Assembly: GCF_009497155.1 (NCBI RefSeq)
Contig: NZ_WINI01000007.1
Location: forward strand, 69,137-133,136
Direction of reading: 5' to 3'
Origin: Glaciimonas soli
GTDB lineage: Bacteria > Pseudomonadota > Gammaproteobacteria > Burkholderiales > Burkholderiaceae_D
Length of the DNA stretch: 64,000 bases
Of the stretch, positions 47,884 through 57,701 are shown piece by piece. Each line of letters starts with the position of its first letter. Positions within the stretch are counted from its first letter, which is position 1. The notes under the pieces are model-generated. The model was given only the letters and a program-made list of their open reading frames with translations, did not search any database and was not told where the DNA came from. The position numbers were made by a program, and so were the translations under genes.

Positions 47884-49146
47884 ATGCTCAACTCTCACAA
47901 AGTCGTCATCATCGGCGGTGGTCCCGCAGGCTTAATGGCGGCAGAAGTACTAAGTAACAATGGTGCAGAGGTTCATCTCTACGATGCGATGCCATCGGTT
48001 GGCAGGAAATTTTTGCTCGCCGGTAAAGGTGGCATGAATCTGACGCACTCAGAACCGTTACCCGATTTTTTAACGCGTTACGCTGAACGCCAGGAAGATT
48101 TGACACCTATCATCAACAACTTCAACCCGGCAGCGCTACGTGACTGGGTGCAGTCGTTGAACATAGATACCTTTGTCGGCAGCTCCGGGCGAGTTTTTCC
48201 ATCCGACATGAAAGCCGCTCCTTTATTGCGCGCGTGGCTACAACGGCTGCGCCAGGCCGGTGTAACGTTTCATATGCGTCATCGCTGGCAAGGTTGGGAC
48301 AACGCACAACAACTGATATTTGCGACGCCAGATGGAGCGATAACCGCCTCGGCCGATGCTGTCGTATTAGCGCTTGGCGGCGGCAGTTGGGCACGTCTGG
48401 GTTCCGACGGTAGCTGGATTCCATTCCTGGAGCAGCGCCACGTCACAGTCGCCCCCTTACGTCCATCCAACTGCGGCTTCAACGTTGACTGGAGCGCTTA
48501 TTTTCAAGAGCGCTTTGCCGGCAATCATTTGAAGTCGGTCGCAATTAGCTTGCCCGACATGAGCGAAACTGCGGAGGGAACTGCAGACAAAACCACCATC
48601 TACCGCAAGCAAGGCGAATTCATCATCAGTGCCGACGGCGTGGAAGGCAGTTTAATTTATGCGATCTCTGCACAACTGCGTGACCGCATCGCCAGTCACG
48701 GCAGCGCGCGCATACACCTCGATTTATTACCTGACTGGTCACTGCAACGTGTCGCCGATGAAGTATCTCGCCCGCGCGGCGCCCGCTCCTGGTCCAGCCA
48801 TTTACAAAGCCGTCTCGGCTTAAAAGGCGTCAAAATTGGCCTGTTACGTGAATGCGCGATGGATGACTTTAACGACCCGGAACAACTCGCCAACACAATC
48901 AAAGCCCTGCCAATCACACTCATCGCAGCAAGACCAATCGACGAAGCTATCAGTAGCGCTGGCGGCGTGCCATTTGAAGCGCTCAATCACGATTTGATGT
49001 TGAATGCCGTACCCGGAGTATTTTGCACTGGTGAAATGCTGGATTGGGAAGCGCCAACCGGCGGCTATTTATTAACCGCCTGTTTTGCGACGGGCCGGCA
49101 TGCCGCGCAAGGTGTGCTGACCTGGCTGAAATCAAGAGAATCTTAA
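47884..49146 (+). CDS. HI0933/BaiN-family flavoprotein (TIGR03862-like)
   Basis: A 420-residue FAD-dependent protein. The N-terminal dinucleotide fold is VVIIGGGPAGLMAAEVLS, with GRKFLLAGKGGMNLTHSEP next, the hallmark of the HI0933 family. The C-terminal FAD motif is PGVFCTGEMLDWEAPTGGYLLT. The reaction is not known for this subgroup; relatives include the bile-acid dehydratase-like BaiN. It stands alone, downstream of rhlE. Confidence 0.85.
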   Translation: MLNSHKVVIIGGGPAGLMAAEVLSNNGAEVHLYDAMPSVGRKFLLAGKGGMNLTHSEPLPDFLTRYAERQEDLTPIINNFNPAALRDWVQSLNIDTFVGSSGRVFPSDMKAAPLLRAWLQRLRQAGVTFHMRHRWQGWDNAQQLIFATPDGAITASADAVVLALGGGSWARLGSDGSWIPFLEQRHVTVAPLRPSNCGFNVDWSAYFQERFAGNHLKSVAISLPDMSETAEGTADKTTIYRKQGEFIISADGVEGSLIYAISAQLRDRIASHGSARIHLDLLPDWSLQRVADEVSRPRGARSWSSHLQSRLGLKGVKIGLLRECAMDDFNDPEQLANTIKALPITLIAARPIDEAISSAGGVPFEALNHDLMLNAVPGVFCTGEMLDWEAPTGGYLLTACFATGRHAAQGVLTWLKSRES

Positions 49147-49287
49147 TTATTTGTTGTTATTTATCAATATGTATCTTGTCATTTATGCGCAGAGCATTCC
49201 GCAATTTTTCACATTATGATATAACATCATATAGAAAAATCATCGCTTGTTTTGCATAGAAATAACATTAAAGAAATATAAACACAG

Positions 49288-50064
49288 ATGAAAACTGCAA
49301 CACCTGACACGTCTGAAAAAACCTCGATACAAGTTATCGAGCGCATGACATCGTTATTGGATACGCTTGCGCTCGCGCCCGATCCGGTCAGTCTGAAAGA
49401 CCTCTCAGCAGCGACCGGATTGCATCCTTCCACCGCCCATAGAATATTGAGTGATCTGGTACTCAAGCGTTTAGTTGATCGTTCCGAACCAGGTACATAT
49501 CGGCTAGGCATGCGCTTGCTAGAGCTTGGCAATGTCGTCAAAAGCCGTCTCAATGTACGTGAAGCGGCGCTTGATTTCATGCGTGCTCTGCATCGCAAAA
49601 CCAACCAAACCGTTAATCTGTCTGTGCGTCAAAGTGATGAAATCATCTACATTGACCGCGCATTTTCTGAGCGCTCGGGCATGCAGGTTGTCCGTGCAAT
49701 CGGTGGCCGTGCGCCGCTACATCTGACGTCGACCGGCAAGCTCTTTCTGTCGATAGATGATCCAAAACTAGTACGCTCTTACGCCACGCGCACAGGCTTA
49801 GCGGGCCATAATAAAAATTCCATCACCGATTTGACTAAGTTGGAACGCGAATTGAGTCTGGTTCGCTCGTTGGGTTATGCCCGAGATAATGAAGAATTGG
49901 AATTAGGCGTGCGCTGCATGGCCGCAGGCATCCGAGACGATAGCGGAAAACTGGTTGCCGGCTTGTCAATTTCAGCGCCTGCAGATCGTTTGCAAGATGA
50001 ATGGGTGGAAGACTTGGTCAGCACCGCGCATCAGATTTCGGCGATGTTGGGGTACAACGAATAA
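49288..50064 (+). CDS. IclR-family transcriptional regulator
   Basis: The 258-residue protein has an N-terminal winged helix (VIERMTSLLDTLALAPDPVSLKDLSAATGLH, then STAHRILSDLVLKRLVD) and a C-terminal effector-binding domain with SLVRSLGYARDNEELELGVRCMAAGI. No adjacent metabolic operon shows what it controls. A strong hairpin separates it from kdpE, which converges from the other side. Confidence 0.9.
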   Translation: MKTATPDTSEKTSIQVIERMTSLLDTLALAPDPVSLKDLSAATGLHPSTAHRILSDLVLKRLVDRSEPGTYRLGMRLLELGNVVKSRLNVREAALDFMRALHRKTNQTVNLSVRQSDEIIYIDRAFSERSGMQVVRAIGGRAPLHLTSTGKLFLSIDDPKLVRSYATRTGLAGHNKNSITDLTKLERELSLVRSLGYARDNEELELGVRCMAAGIRDDSGKLVAGLSISAPADRLQDEWVEDLVSTAHQISAMLGYNE

Positions 50065-50085
50065 ATGTTGGTCGAATAGATAAAT

Positions 50086-50118
50086 TAGATAGTCCAGCGC
50101 AATTAACTGGACTATCTA
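50086..50118. terminator. Bidirectional terminator between the IclR gene and kdpE
   Basis: TAGATAGTCCAG pairs perfectly with CTGGACTATCTA around a 9-base loop. It lies between the two convergent genes, with short T-rich flanks on each side. Confidence 0.7.
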
Positions 50119-50125
50119 TTTGTAT

Positions 50126-50827
50126 TTAAGCAGACAACACAATCCGATATCCCACCGCCGTTTCAGTCAGCAAATGTTTAGGCTGAGTCGGATCATCCTC
50201 CAGTTTCTGCCGTAAATGCCCCATGTAAATTCGCAGATAATGACCGCTTTCCGAATGCGATGGCCCCCACACTTCACGTAGCAATTGCGGTGTCGTGACC
50301 ACCCTGCCCGCATTCGCCACCAGCACTGAAAGCAGGCGATATTCCGTCGGCGTCAAATGCACTTGCTGCTGCGCTTTAGTAACTAATCTGGCTTGCAGAT
50401 CGAGTGTTACGTCGCCAAAACGAATTAGGCCATCGGCATCCAATGAAGGTTGGTGCTGACGTCGCAATGTCGCACGCACCCTTGCCATTAACTCGCCGAC
50501 GCCAAAAGGTTTGATCAGATAATCATCGGCACCCGCATCCAGCGCTCTGATTTTTTCCGTCTCGCTGACACGCGCAGATAACACGATGATTGGGACTTTT
50601 GACCATTTCCGCACATCGATAATAAAATCAATGCCGTCGCCGTCCGGCAATCCAAGATCGAGCACAATCAAATTTGGTTGGCGTGTACCGGTGTCAATCA
50701 AACCGCGATGTAGCGTATCCGCCTCGAAAATATGCCAGCCCTCGGCCTCCAACGCGGCGCGTACAAAGCGACGGATCTGTGGCTCGTCTTCGACCAGAAT
50801 TGCTACCGGAGTGGTTTGTGCTGTCAT
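50126..50827 (-). CDS. kdpE: KDP operon response regulator KdpE
   Basis: KdpE activates kdpFABC when KdpD phosphorylates it. The 233-residue protein has a receiver domain with the phosphorylation site Asp57 (LIVLDLGLPDGDG) and the late Lys of receivers (DDYLIKPFG). The winged-helix output domain follows (LTPTEYRLLSVLVANAGRVV). The ATG overlaps the kdpD stop by 4 bp (ATGA), so the pair is coupled. Confidence 0.95.
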   Translation of the reverse strand: MTAQTTPVAILVEDEPQIRRFVRAALEAEGWHIFEADTLHRGLIDTGTRQPNLIVLDLGLPDGDGIDFIIDVRKWSKVPIIVLSARVSETEKIRALDAGADDYLIKPFGVGELMARVRATLRRQHQPSLDADGLIRFGDVTLDLQARLVTKAQQQVHLTPTEYRLLSVLVANAGRVVTTPQLLREVWGPSHSESGHYLRIYMGHLRQKLEDDPTQPKHLLTETAVGYRIVLSA

Positions 50828-53694
50828 GCTATGGGTCTCTCTATATCTTCAGGTTCTGGCATGCTCGGTGGTGTGCCCAAAGGAATGGTGAAAGTAAATT
50901 CCGCACCGCCATCTGATCCGTTTTTTGCGCTGATAGTTCCGTCATGCGCTTCTACAATTGCACGACAAATCGCCAAGCCAAGACCAACACCAGGTTTGGC
51001 CGATTCGCGCTCGCCGCGTGTAAATTTTTCAAAGATGGCATCGCCCATTCCTGCGGGGATACCAGGTCCGTGATCTGACACCGTCACAGCTAAAAATCGC
51101 CCCATTACCACTGCAGACAAGCCGATGAGTGCGGCAGATCGTCCAGCCGGGAGTGCAGATGTGATTGCTGCCTGAATTGGCGCATACTTGGCGGCGTTTT
51201 CCAACAAATTACATAACACGCGTTCAATTAAAGTTGCGTCAAATCGTACCAGTGGTAAATCATGCGCAACGTGCGTCTCCACAATATGCCCATGCAATAG
51301 CGAAGAACTGGCACGTAAGGCGCTGCCGACCACTTCTTCAAACGGTTGCCACTGCAAATTCAATTTCACTTCGCCGCTTTGTATCCTTGCCATATCCAGC
51401 AAATTGGTGACCAGCGCGCTCATGCGCAATGCTTCGTCGTGCAGCGCGGTCGCCAGCGTTTGTGCGTTCTGCGCCAAAGGCGGCTTACTAATGACCAGCG
51501 ACTCCGACAGGCCGACCAGCGCCGTCAATGGTGTACGTAAATCATGCGATAAAGCTGACAACAGCGAATTGCGCAAACGCTCCGACTCCATACGCACTAA
51601 GGCATCCTGCGCCACTTCAACATAATGCACACGCTCCAACGCAATCGCTGCCAATGCCGCAAATGTGTACAGCTGTTGTTGCTGTTCCGGAATCAGTATC
51701 CAGCGTCGACTATGCGGCAAAATCGCCAGCACGCCGCGCGTGCGCATCGGTGCTACCAGCGGCAAATAAAGGTAGGGACTAGCGGGCAAGGTGTCCGTCC
51801 CTATCCCGGCATTTTTAGCATTATCAAACGCCCACTGCGCAATGCCCATATCAAATGAAGCGTGAATGTCCTGCGCATCAGGAACCTCATCACGCGACTC
51901 TGCCAGGTGCAAGCGGTCATTCAAGTCAGGCACCAGCAACAAAGTCTGCGCATTGAAGGAACGTTGCAAAAATTTACGGCTAATATCAAAAACCTGCTCG
52001 GTTTGTAGTGCCCCTGACAGTTCGCGCGAAAATTCAAACAAAGCACGCGAACGGCTTTCACGATAGGACGCCACGCGTGCCTGATAACGCAGACCGGTGG
52101 TTAAATGGGTGATCGTCAACCCCACCGCCAGCATCACGCCAAAGGTGAGTAAATATTGAAAATCGCTGACCGCAAATGAATAACGCGGTGGCACAAAAAA
52201 GAAATCGAAGGACGCGATACTCAGCAGAGCCACCAAAATCGCGGGACCTCGACCAAAACGAATCGCGATCAACACCTCTGCCAATAAATACAGCATCACA
52301 ATATTTGCCAGATCAAAATACGGCGTAATCGGTGTCGCCAATAATGTCACTAACGCGCATACGCCAACGGCCCAGACATATCCCCAACTACTGGAACGAC
52401 TAAATATTTTTGTCGGTTTGGTTACTGAAAGATCTATGGTGTGTTTGCCGCTATTATCGGCTTTTTCTTGCTTACTACTGGCTCGAATGACCGGATGGCC
52501 GATTTCTATCAAATCAATATCTTCCGCGTGCGCCGCGATTCGTGCCGCATAATTGATTTTCAAAAAAGAAAATAACGTTCGCCAGGTAATGTTTTTATGC
52601 GTACGGCCTATCAATATTTTAGAAATATTATGGCCACGCGCAAAATCGGTGATCACCGTGGCGACATCACCACCAGACAATACGGCCGTGGTCGCACCCA
52701 AATTTTGCGCCAACTTTAAGTTTTCCAAAATCGCTTCACGCTTGGCTGACGACAAACGCTGCAAGCTTGGCGTTTCCACATAAACGGCACGCCATTCAGA
52801 ATTCAATTGACGCGCCAATCTGGCCGTACTGCGGATTACGTGTTCCGCGTCCGGCGATGGACCGACACAGGCCAATAACTCACTATCAGTTTGCCAGACG
52901 GTGCCGATCGATTTCTCAATGCGATATGCCTGGACATCACCCTGCAGCCTGTCCGCCGTGCGGCGCAAGGCTAATTCGCGCAATGCAATCAAATTCCCTT
53001 TACGGAAAAAATTCTGTGACGCACGCTCCGCCTGCGCCTGCTTGTACACTTTCCCCAGTCGCAAACGCGCCAGTAACTCATCCGCGGGTACGTCCACCTG
53101 CACCACTTCATCGGCATGATCAAACACCGTGTCGGGTAGTGTTTCTGCAACCCGAATACCGGTAATACCACCAACTACGTCATTCAGACTTTCCAGATGC
53201 TGCACATTAAGCGTTGTAAAGACATCGATCCCGGCGCTCAGCAATTCTTCAACGTCTTGCCAGCGTTTAGGATGGCGAGAGCCCGGCGCGTTGGAATGCG
53301 CCAGTTCATCCATCAAGATCAATGAAGGATGACGCTCTAACGCGGCATCGATATCAAATTCCGGAAGTTGCTTATCCCGATAGCTAATCTGCTTTAAAGG
53401 CAATATCTCCAAACCTGCCAGCAATGCTGCCGTGTCCACCCGACCATGCGTTTCGATCACGCCCGCTAGTACTTCACGGCCTTCTGCAACCAAGGCATGC
53501 GCTGCCCGAAGCATGGCGTAAGTCTTGCCAACACCTGCCGAAGCACCGAAATAAATCCGTAACTTGCCGCGCGCAATAGCGATCTGTTCCGCTTGCATAC
53601 GCGCTAACAAAGCATCGGGGTCAGGACGTTGGTCTTTGTTTGGATAGTTTGATGACATAGGTGGATGTAAGGTTTTATCAGCGATATAAGTCAT
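50824..53694 (-). CDS. kdpD: Potassium-sensing histidine kinase KdpD
   Basis: KdpD senses potassium limitation and phosphorylates KdpE. The 956-residue product has the KdpD N-terminal domain with Walker A (GASAGVGKT, residues 50-58), a universal stress-like domain (about 270-400), four membrane segments (about 435-530), a GAF-like region, and the kinase core with the phospho-acceptor His717 (ALSHDLRTPL). The HATPase domain contains GVGLGLAICRAIVEAH. The start is unsure: an ATG at 53658 gives a more family-like N-terminus (MSSNYPNKDQRPDPDALL), and neither has a good ribosome-binding site. A TorF-type porin gene separates it from kdpC. Confidence 0.94.
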   Translation of the reverse strand: MTYIADKTLHPPMSSNYPNKDQRPDPDALLARMQAEQIAIARGKLRIYFGASAGVGKTYAMLRAAHALVAEGREVLAGVIETHGRVDTAALLAGLEILPLKQISYRDKQLPEFDIDAALERHPSLILMDELAHSNAPGSRHPKRWQDVEELLSAGIDVFTTLNVQHLESLNDVVGGITGIRVAETLPDTVFDHADEVVQVDVPADELLARLRLGKVYKQAQAERASQNFFRKGNLIALRELALRRTADRLQGDVQAYRIEKSIGTVWQTDSELLACVGPSPDAEHVIRSTARLARQLNSEWRAVYVETPSLQRLSSAKREAILENLKLAQNLGATTAVLSGGDVATVITDFARGHNISKILIGRTHKNITWRTLFSFLKINYAARIAAHAEDIDLIEIGHPVIRASSKQEKADNSGKHTIDLSVTKPTKIFSRSSSWGYVWAVGVCALVTLLATPITPYFDLANIVMLYLLAEVLIAIRFGRGPAILVALLSIASFDFFFVPPRYSFAVSDFQYLLTFGVMLAVGLTITHLTTGLRYQARVASYRESRSRALFEFSRELSGALQTEQVFDISRKFLQRSFNAQTLLLVPDLNDRLHLAESRDEVPDAQDIHASFDMGIAQWAFDNAKNAGIGTDTLPASPYLYLPLVAPMRTRGVLAILPHSRRWILIPEQQQQLYTFAALAAIALERVHYVEVAQDALVRMESERLRNSLLSALSHDLRTPLTALVGLSESLVISKPPLAQNAQTLATALHDEALRMSALVTNLLDMARIQSGEVKLNLQWQPFEEVVGSALRASSSLLHGHIVETHVAHDLPLVRFDATLIERVLCNLLENAAKYAPIQAAITSALPAGRSAALIGLSAVVMGRFLAVTVSDHGPGIPAGMGDAIFEKFTRGERESAKPGVGLGLAICRAIVEAHDGTISAKNGSDGGAEFTFTIPLGTPPSMPEPEDIERPIA

Positions 53695-53856
53695 GCGCTA
53701 TTGCTCATGATTGTATGGCTATTATCAACACAAATGCAGGTAAACAAAGACCAAGCAATCACTTATTCAAAAATATCTGAATTAAGCGATGCCTGGTTTC
53801 TTGATTATGCCGCGACAGTAGAGTCGCTGTCGCGTTTAACAGATTTTTCTATTCAA

Positions 53857-54696
53857 TCAAAAAGTCTTGGTAAGGTTCAGATTTAACGCTGTTTTACCCA
53901 GGTTTTTCATATCTGGACTTGGTCCCACATAGTTTTTTGTATCCGTACCAATTACAGCGAGGCTGGCAGATAAAAAGCCGAAATCTTTGGTAACTCCCAC
54001 TTTCCAGTCGTTGTAGCTAGAAGCAGAATTGTTTTTAACGGTTTGATGACCTGCATGCAGATTAAGTGTGTAACCATTAGTCACATCAATGTTTGCACCA
54101 ATATCCAGGTAACCACTATTTTTGCTATTCGCGAAACCGAACAGATTGGTTACCGAACTTGAATATTTAATGTAGGCCGGTCCATAACCCAGCTGACCAT
54201 AAATTTCAGTTGTATTGGCATTTGTAGGCAAGTCGTTTGAAGGATAGACATAGTTAAGTACACCGATATCGTATGTCAAATCCGTCGTAATATTCCCTTT
54301 CTTTCCGCCGTAGATATCCCATTCAATATTGTCATGACCACCACTGTCTTTTATCCACTTCAATGTGGACAGCCATGTACCGGCATAGAATCCAGTTGGA
54401 TTATTGACATAATCGGCACCTCCTTGCAAGGCTGGCATTAAACGTGTTTGGGAAATGCCACGGAAGCGATAATCTGAAACGGCACCGATATTAAAAGTAA
54501 CTGCATTGTCCGGAACTGCAGCAGTTGCCGGGGCTGCAGACGTTACGCCGGTTGAAGTTAGCGGTACATCGACAACAGCTACGGCTGGCTCTGTTGCCGT
54601 AGCCGCCGGCTGAGCAACAGTCTGCGCTTCTTGTGCATAAGAAAACGATGTGGCAAAAGTCGAGATAATTGCTGAAGCAATAATGATTTTTTTCAT
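53857..54696 (-). CDS. TorF-family putative outer-membrane porin
   Basis: The 279-residue protein starts with a signal peptide (MKKIIIASAIISTFATSFSYAQ). A low-complexity Ala/Pro/Thr/Val-rich stretch follows, then strands with NIGAVSDYRFRGISQTRLMPALQGG, the signature of the TorF/CHP02001 barrel family. It ends in Phe (NLTKTF), as in outer-membrane barrels. The ATG at 54696 is chosen because the signal peptide follows it directly. It lies between kdpC and kdpD on the same strand, an arrangement that suggests a link to potassium supply; the solute it passes is unknown. Confidence 0.8.
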   Translation of the reverse strand: MKKIIIASAIISTFATSFSYAQEAQTVAQPAATATEPAVAVVDVPLTSTGVTSAAPATAAVPDNAVTFNIGAVSDYRFRGISQTRLMPALQGGADYVNNPTGFYAGTWLSTLKWIKDSGGHDNIEWDIYGGKKGNITTDLTYDIGVLNYVYPSNDLPTNANTTEIYGQLGYGPAYIKYSSSVTNLFGFANSKNSGYLDIGANIDVTNGYTLNLHAGHQTVKNNSASSYNDWKVGVTKDFGFLSASLAVIGTDTKNYVGPSPDMKNLGKTALNLNLTKTF

Positions 54697-54835
54697 AATG
54701 AACAATGCTCTAATAAAATTTTTATTAATAAGTGCTTTTATATGGGCGCAACAATACCCAACGACAAATGTCGTCAAATCGAACAGGAACAAACGATGAC
54801 TATTTTTTACGCAGATTTTGCGTATTGACAGAGCG

Positions 54836-54863
54836 GTTGGTTGGGCTGAGCAGCCCAACCAAC
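54836..54863 (-). other. Strong RNA hairpin just after kdpC
   Basis: GTTGGTTGGGCT pairs perfectly with AGCCCAACCAAC around GAGC, giving a 12-bp stem that begins 6 bases past the kdpC stop. There is no T run. It may protect the kdpFABC message or limit read-through into the porin gene. Confidence 0.7.
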
Positions 54864-54868
54864 ATGGC

Positions 54869-55519
54869 TTATTTAGCTAATTTATCCAACGCTAAATTAA
54901 GCTCTAATACATTAACTCGTGGCTCGCCGAAGAAGCCGAAGTAACGCACCATTTGATGTGCATTGATTTCTCCGCGCACAGCATCGACGCTGACTTTACG
55001 TTCACGCGCAACCCGATCGGCCTGGTAATACGCCGCAGCCAAGCTGATTTCCGGGTCAAGGCCACTACCCGACGAAGTAACCAGATCGACTGGAATTGCT
55101 TTGGTGTTGCCAGGATCGGCAGCCTTCAAAGCTGCGATACGTCCTTTGATTTCATCCATCAAGGCAGGATTGCTTGGACCGAAATTAGAACCGCCGGAAG
55201 AAGTCGCGTTGTAAGGCATTGGGCTAGTTGCGGATACGCGTCCCCAGAAGTATTTAGGATCTGAAAACTCCTGGCCAATCAGGCGTGAACCGACTACTTT
55301 GCCATCTTTCACGATCAAACTGCCTGCTGCCTGATCGGGGAAAGCCAGCTTACCAATACCCGTTACAACCACCGGATACAACACGCCACAAACCAAAGTT
55401 AATGCGGCAAATAATACCAACGCCGGACGCAACATCGGGGTTGCTGCACTAGTTACTGCCGCTGCCTTTTTATTTGTTGCTAAAGCTGGTGATGCTAAAG
55501 ATGTAGATGAGGATTTCAT
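54869..55519 (-). CDS. kdpC: Potassium-transporting ATPase subunit C (KdpC)
   Basis: KdpC stabilises the KdpA-KdpB complex and raises the ATP affinity of KdpB. The 216-residue protein has one N-terminal transmembrane helix (about 30-52, [27 protein letters not shown]) after a 30-residue Ser/Ala/Thr-rich leader. The later signatures are [14 protein letters not shown] and [17 protein letters not shown]. It follows kdpB by 9 bp in the same operon. Confidence 0.95.
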   Translation of the reverse strand: MKSSSTSLASPALATNKKAAAVTSAATPMLRPALVLFAALTLVCGVLYPVVVTGIGKLAFPDQAAGSLIVKDGKVVGSRLIGQEFSDPKYFWGRVSATSPMPYNATSSGGSNFGPSNPALMDEIKGRIAALKAADPGNTKAIPVDLVTSSGSGLDPEISLAAAYYQADRVARERKVSVDAVRGEINAHQMVRYFGFFGEPRVNVLELNLALDKLAK

Positions 55520-55528
55520 GAAAAATTC

Positions 55529-57619
55529 CTATACCAAATGAAGAACGGACAACAACATGTCAATCGCTTTAATACCGATAAATGGCACGATAATCCCGCC
55601 CAGGCCGTATATCAGCAGATTACGACGTAACAGCGAAGCTGCACCCACTGCACGATATTTCACACCTTTCAAAGCCAATGGAATCAAGGCCACGATAATC
55701 AATGCATTAAAAATCACCGCGGACATAATTGCCGAAGATGGACTAGCCAAATGCATCACATTAAGCGCACCCAATTGTGGGTAAGTAGTGACAAATGCAG
55801 CCGGAATAATCGCAAAGTATTTAGCCACGTCATTGGAAATCGAAAACGTTGATAATGCACCGCGCGTCATCAACATCTGTTTGCCGATTTCGACGATCTC
55901 TAACAATTTGGTCGGATTGGAATCCAGATCCACCATATTGCCGGCCTCTTTCGCCGCTTGCGTACCGCTGTTCATCGCAACCGCAACATCGGCTTGTGCC
56001 AGGGCTGGCGCATCGTTAGTGCCATCGCCCGTCATCGCCACCATACGGCCATCCGATTGGTAAGAACGGATCAATTTGAGTTTATCTTCAGGTGTCGCTT
56101 CAGCCAGGAAGTCATCAACACCAGCCTCTGCCGCAATCGCTGCAGCGGTCAAGCGATTGTCACCGGTAATCATCACGGTTTTGATACCCATCTGACGCAA
56201 CTCTGCAAAACGTTCCTTGATACCGCCTTTGACGATGTCTTTCAATTCGACCACGCCCATCACCACACCACCGTCAACGACTACCAATGGAGTGCTACCG
56301 CGACGAGCAACATCATCCACATTCAACGCGACTTCTGGTGGAAATGCTTGACCTAGCGATTCAACATATTTCTTCAATGCTTCAGACGAACCTTTGCGGA
56401 TAGCACGAATGTTCGAACCTGTGCCGATGTTGACACCACTCATTTTGGTTTGTGCTGTAAATGGCACAAACTCAGCGTGCAACGAACTCATTTCGCGCTC
56501 ACGGATGTTGAAGCGCTGTTTTGCCAGCACCACGATGCTGCGGCCTTCTGGTGTTTCATCTGCCAATGACGCCAATTGCGCAACGTCCGCCAATTGCTGC
56601 TCAGTGACGCCTGGTGCAGGAATAAAAGTAGATGCCTGACGATTACCGAGTGTGATGGTGCCGGTTTTATCCAACAACAATACGTCCACGTCACCAGCCG
56701 CTTCCACCGCACGGCCAGAAGTCGCAATCACATTCGATTGCATCATACGACTCATGCCCGCCACACCAATCGCCGATAACAAACCACCGATCGTGGTCGG
56801 AATCAAACACACTAACAATGCCACCAAGACGGTAATCGTAATTGGCACACCGACTTTAGCGGCGGTCACGCTATACAGCGAAAATGGCAGCAACGTTACC
56901 GTCACCAATAAGAACACAATCGTCAACGCCACCAACAAAATCGTCAATGCAATTTCATTCGGTGTTTTTTGGCGCTTAGCGCTTTCCACCATGGCGATCA
57001 TGCGATCCAAAAAGGCTTCACCGGGATTAACGGCGACGCGTGCTACCAGCCAATCGGACAATACGCGTGTACCGCCCGTAATCGCAGAGAAATCGCCGCC
57101 AGACTCACGAATAACGGGTGCTGATTCACCGGTAATGGCACTTTCATCTACGGATGCGACGCCTTCGATAACTTCCGCATCGACCGGCACTACATCGCCG
57201 GCTTCGATCAAGATGACATCACCTTTACGCAAGGTAGTGGCCGAGGCAACCGTCCAGTCACTGACATTACCCTTTGGTGCATTTGGTTTGTCTAACTTTT
57301 TTGCCATCACCGTTTGTTTCAACGCACGCAGTGATTCTGCTTGCGCTTTGCTGCGTCCTTCTGCCAAAGCTTCGGCAAAGTTAGCAAACAATACCGTGAA
57401 CCAGAGCCAGATAGAAATCGCCAAAATAAATGCAGGGCTGGCTTCACCCTTGCCAAACCAGGCTTGGAAAAACAATAACGTGGTGAGTATGCTGCCGATA
57501 TACACCACAAACATGACAGGATTACGTAATTGATCCCGTGGACTGAGTTTTTTAAACGAAGCAACGATAGCCGGACCTAACAGCGCGGAATCGAACAACT
57601 TCAAATTAGTGCGTGACAT
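55529..57619 (-). CDS. kdpB: Potassium-transporting ATPase ATP-binding subunit B (KdpB)
   Basis: KdpB is the P-type ATPase that powers high-affinity potassium uptake. The 696-residue protein has the phosphorylation motif DKTGT with Asp317, the actuator motif TGES (163-166), and the hinge-domain motif [17 protein letters not shown]. Seven or so hydrophobic segments are seen. It is preceded by kdpA with an 82-bp gap that contains a small palindrome. Full length and intact. Confidence 0.97.
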   Translation of the reverse strand: MSRTNLKLFDSALLGPAIVASFKKLSPRDQLRNPVMFVVYIGSILTTLLFFQAWFGKGEASPAFILAISIWLWFTVLFANFAEALAEGRSKAQAESLRALKQTVMAKKLDKPNAPKGNVSDWTVASATTLRKGDVILIEAGDVVPVDAEVIEGVASVDESAITGESAPVIRESGGDFSAITGGTRVLSDWLVARVAVNPGEAFLDRMIAMVESAKRQKTPNEIALTILLVALTIVFLLVTVTLLPFSLYSVTAAKVGVPITITVLVALLVCLIPTTIGGLLSAIGVAGMSRMMQSNVIATSGRAVEAAGDVDVLLLDKTGTITLGNRQASTFIPAPGVTEQQLADVAQLASLADETPEGRSIVVLAKQRFNIREREMSSLHAEFVPFTAQTKMSGVNIGTGSNIRAIRKGSSEALKKYVESLGQAFPPEVALNVDDVARRGSTPLVVVDGGVVMGVVELKDIVKGGIKERFAELRQMGIKTVMITGDNRLTAAAIAAEAGVDDFLAEATPEDKLKLIRSYQSDGRMVAMTGDGTNDAPALAQADVAVAMNSGTQAAKEAGNMVDLDSNPTKLLEIVEIGKQMLMTRGALSTFSISNDVAKYFAIIPAAFVTTYPQLGALNVMHLASPSSAIMSAVIFNALIIVALIPLALKGVKYRAVGAASLLRRNLLIYGLGGIIVPFIGIKAIDMLLSVLHLV

Positions 57620-57701
57620 GATGTTCCTTGATCTTGAATTTCAAATTGATGATTCACTTTTTTACTCCCTCCCCCGCAAGCGGGAGAAGGAAGCAAGTCA
57701 G

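Noticed and set aside
56652-57533. 293-codon plus-strand ORF opposite kdpB
   Set aside because: It runs antisense to the conserved KdpB frame, has no ribosome-binding site or family motif, and its composition mirrors kdpB codon usage.
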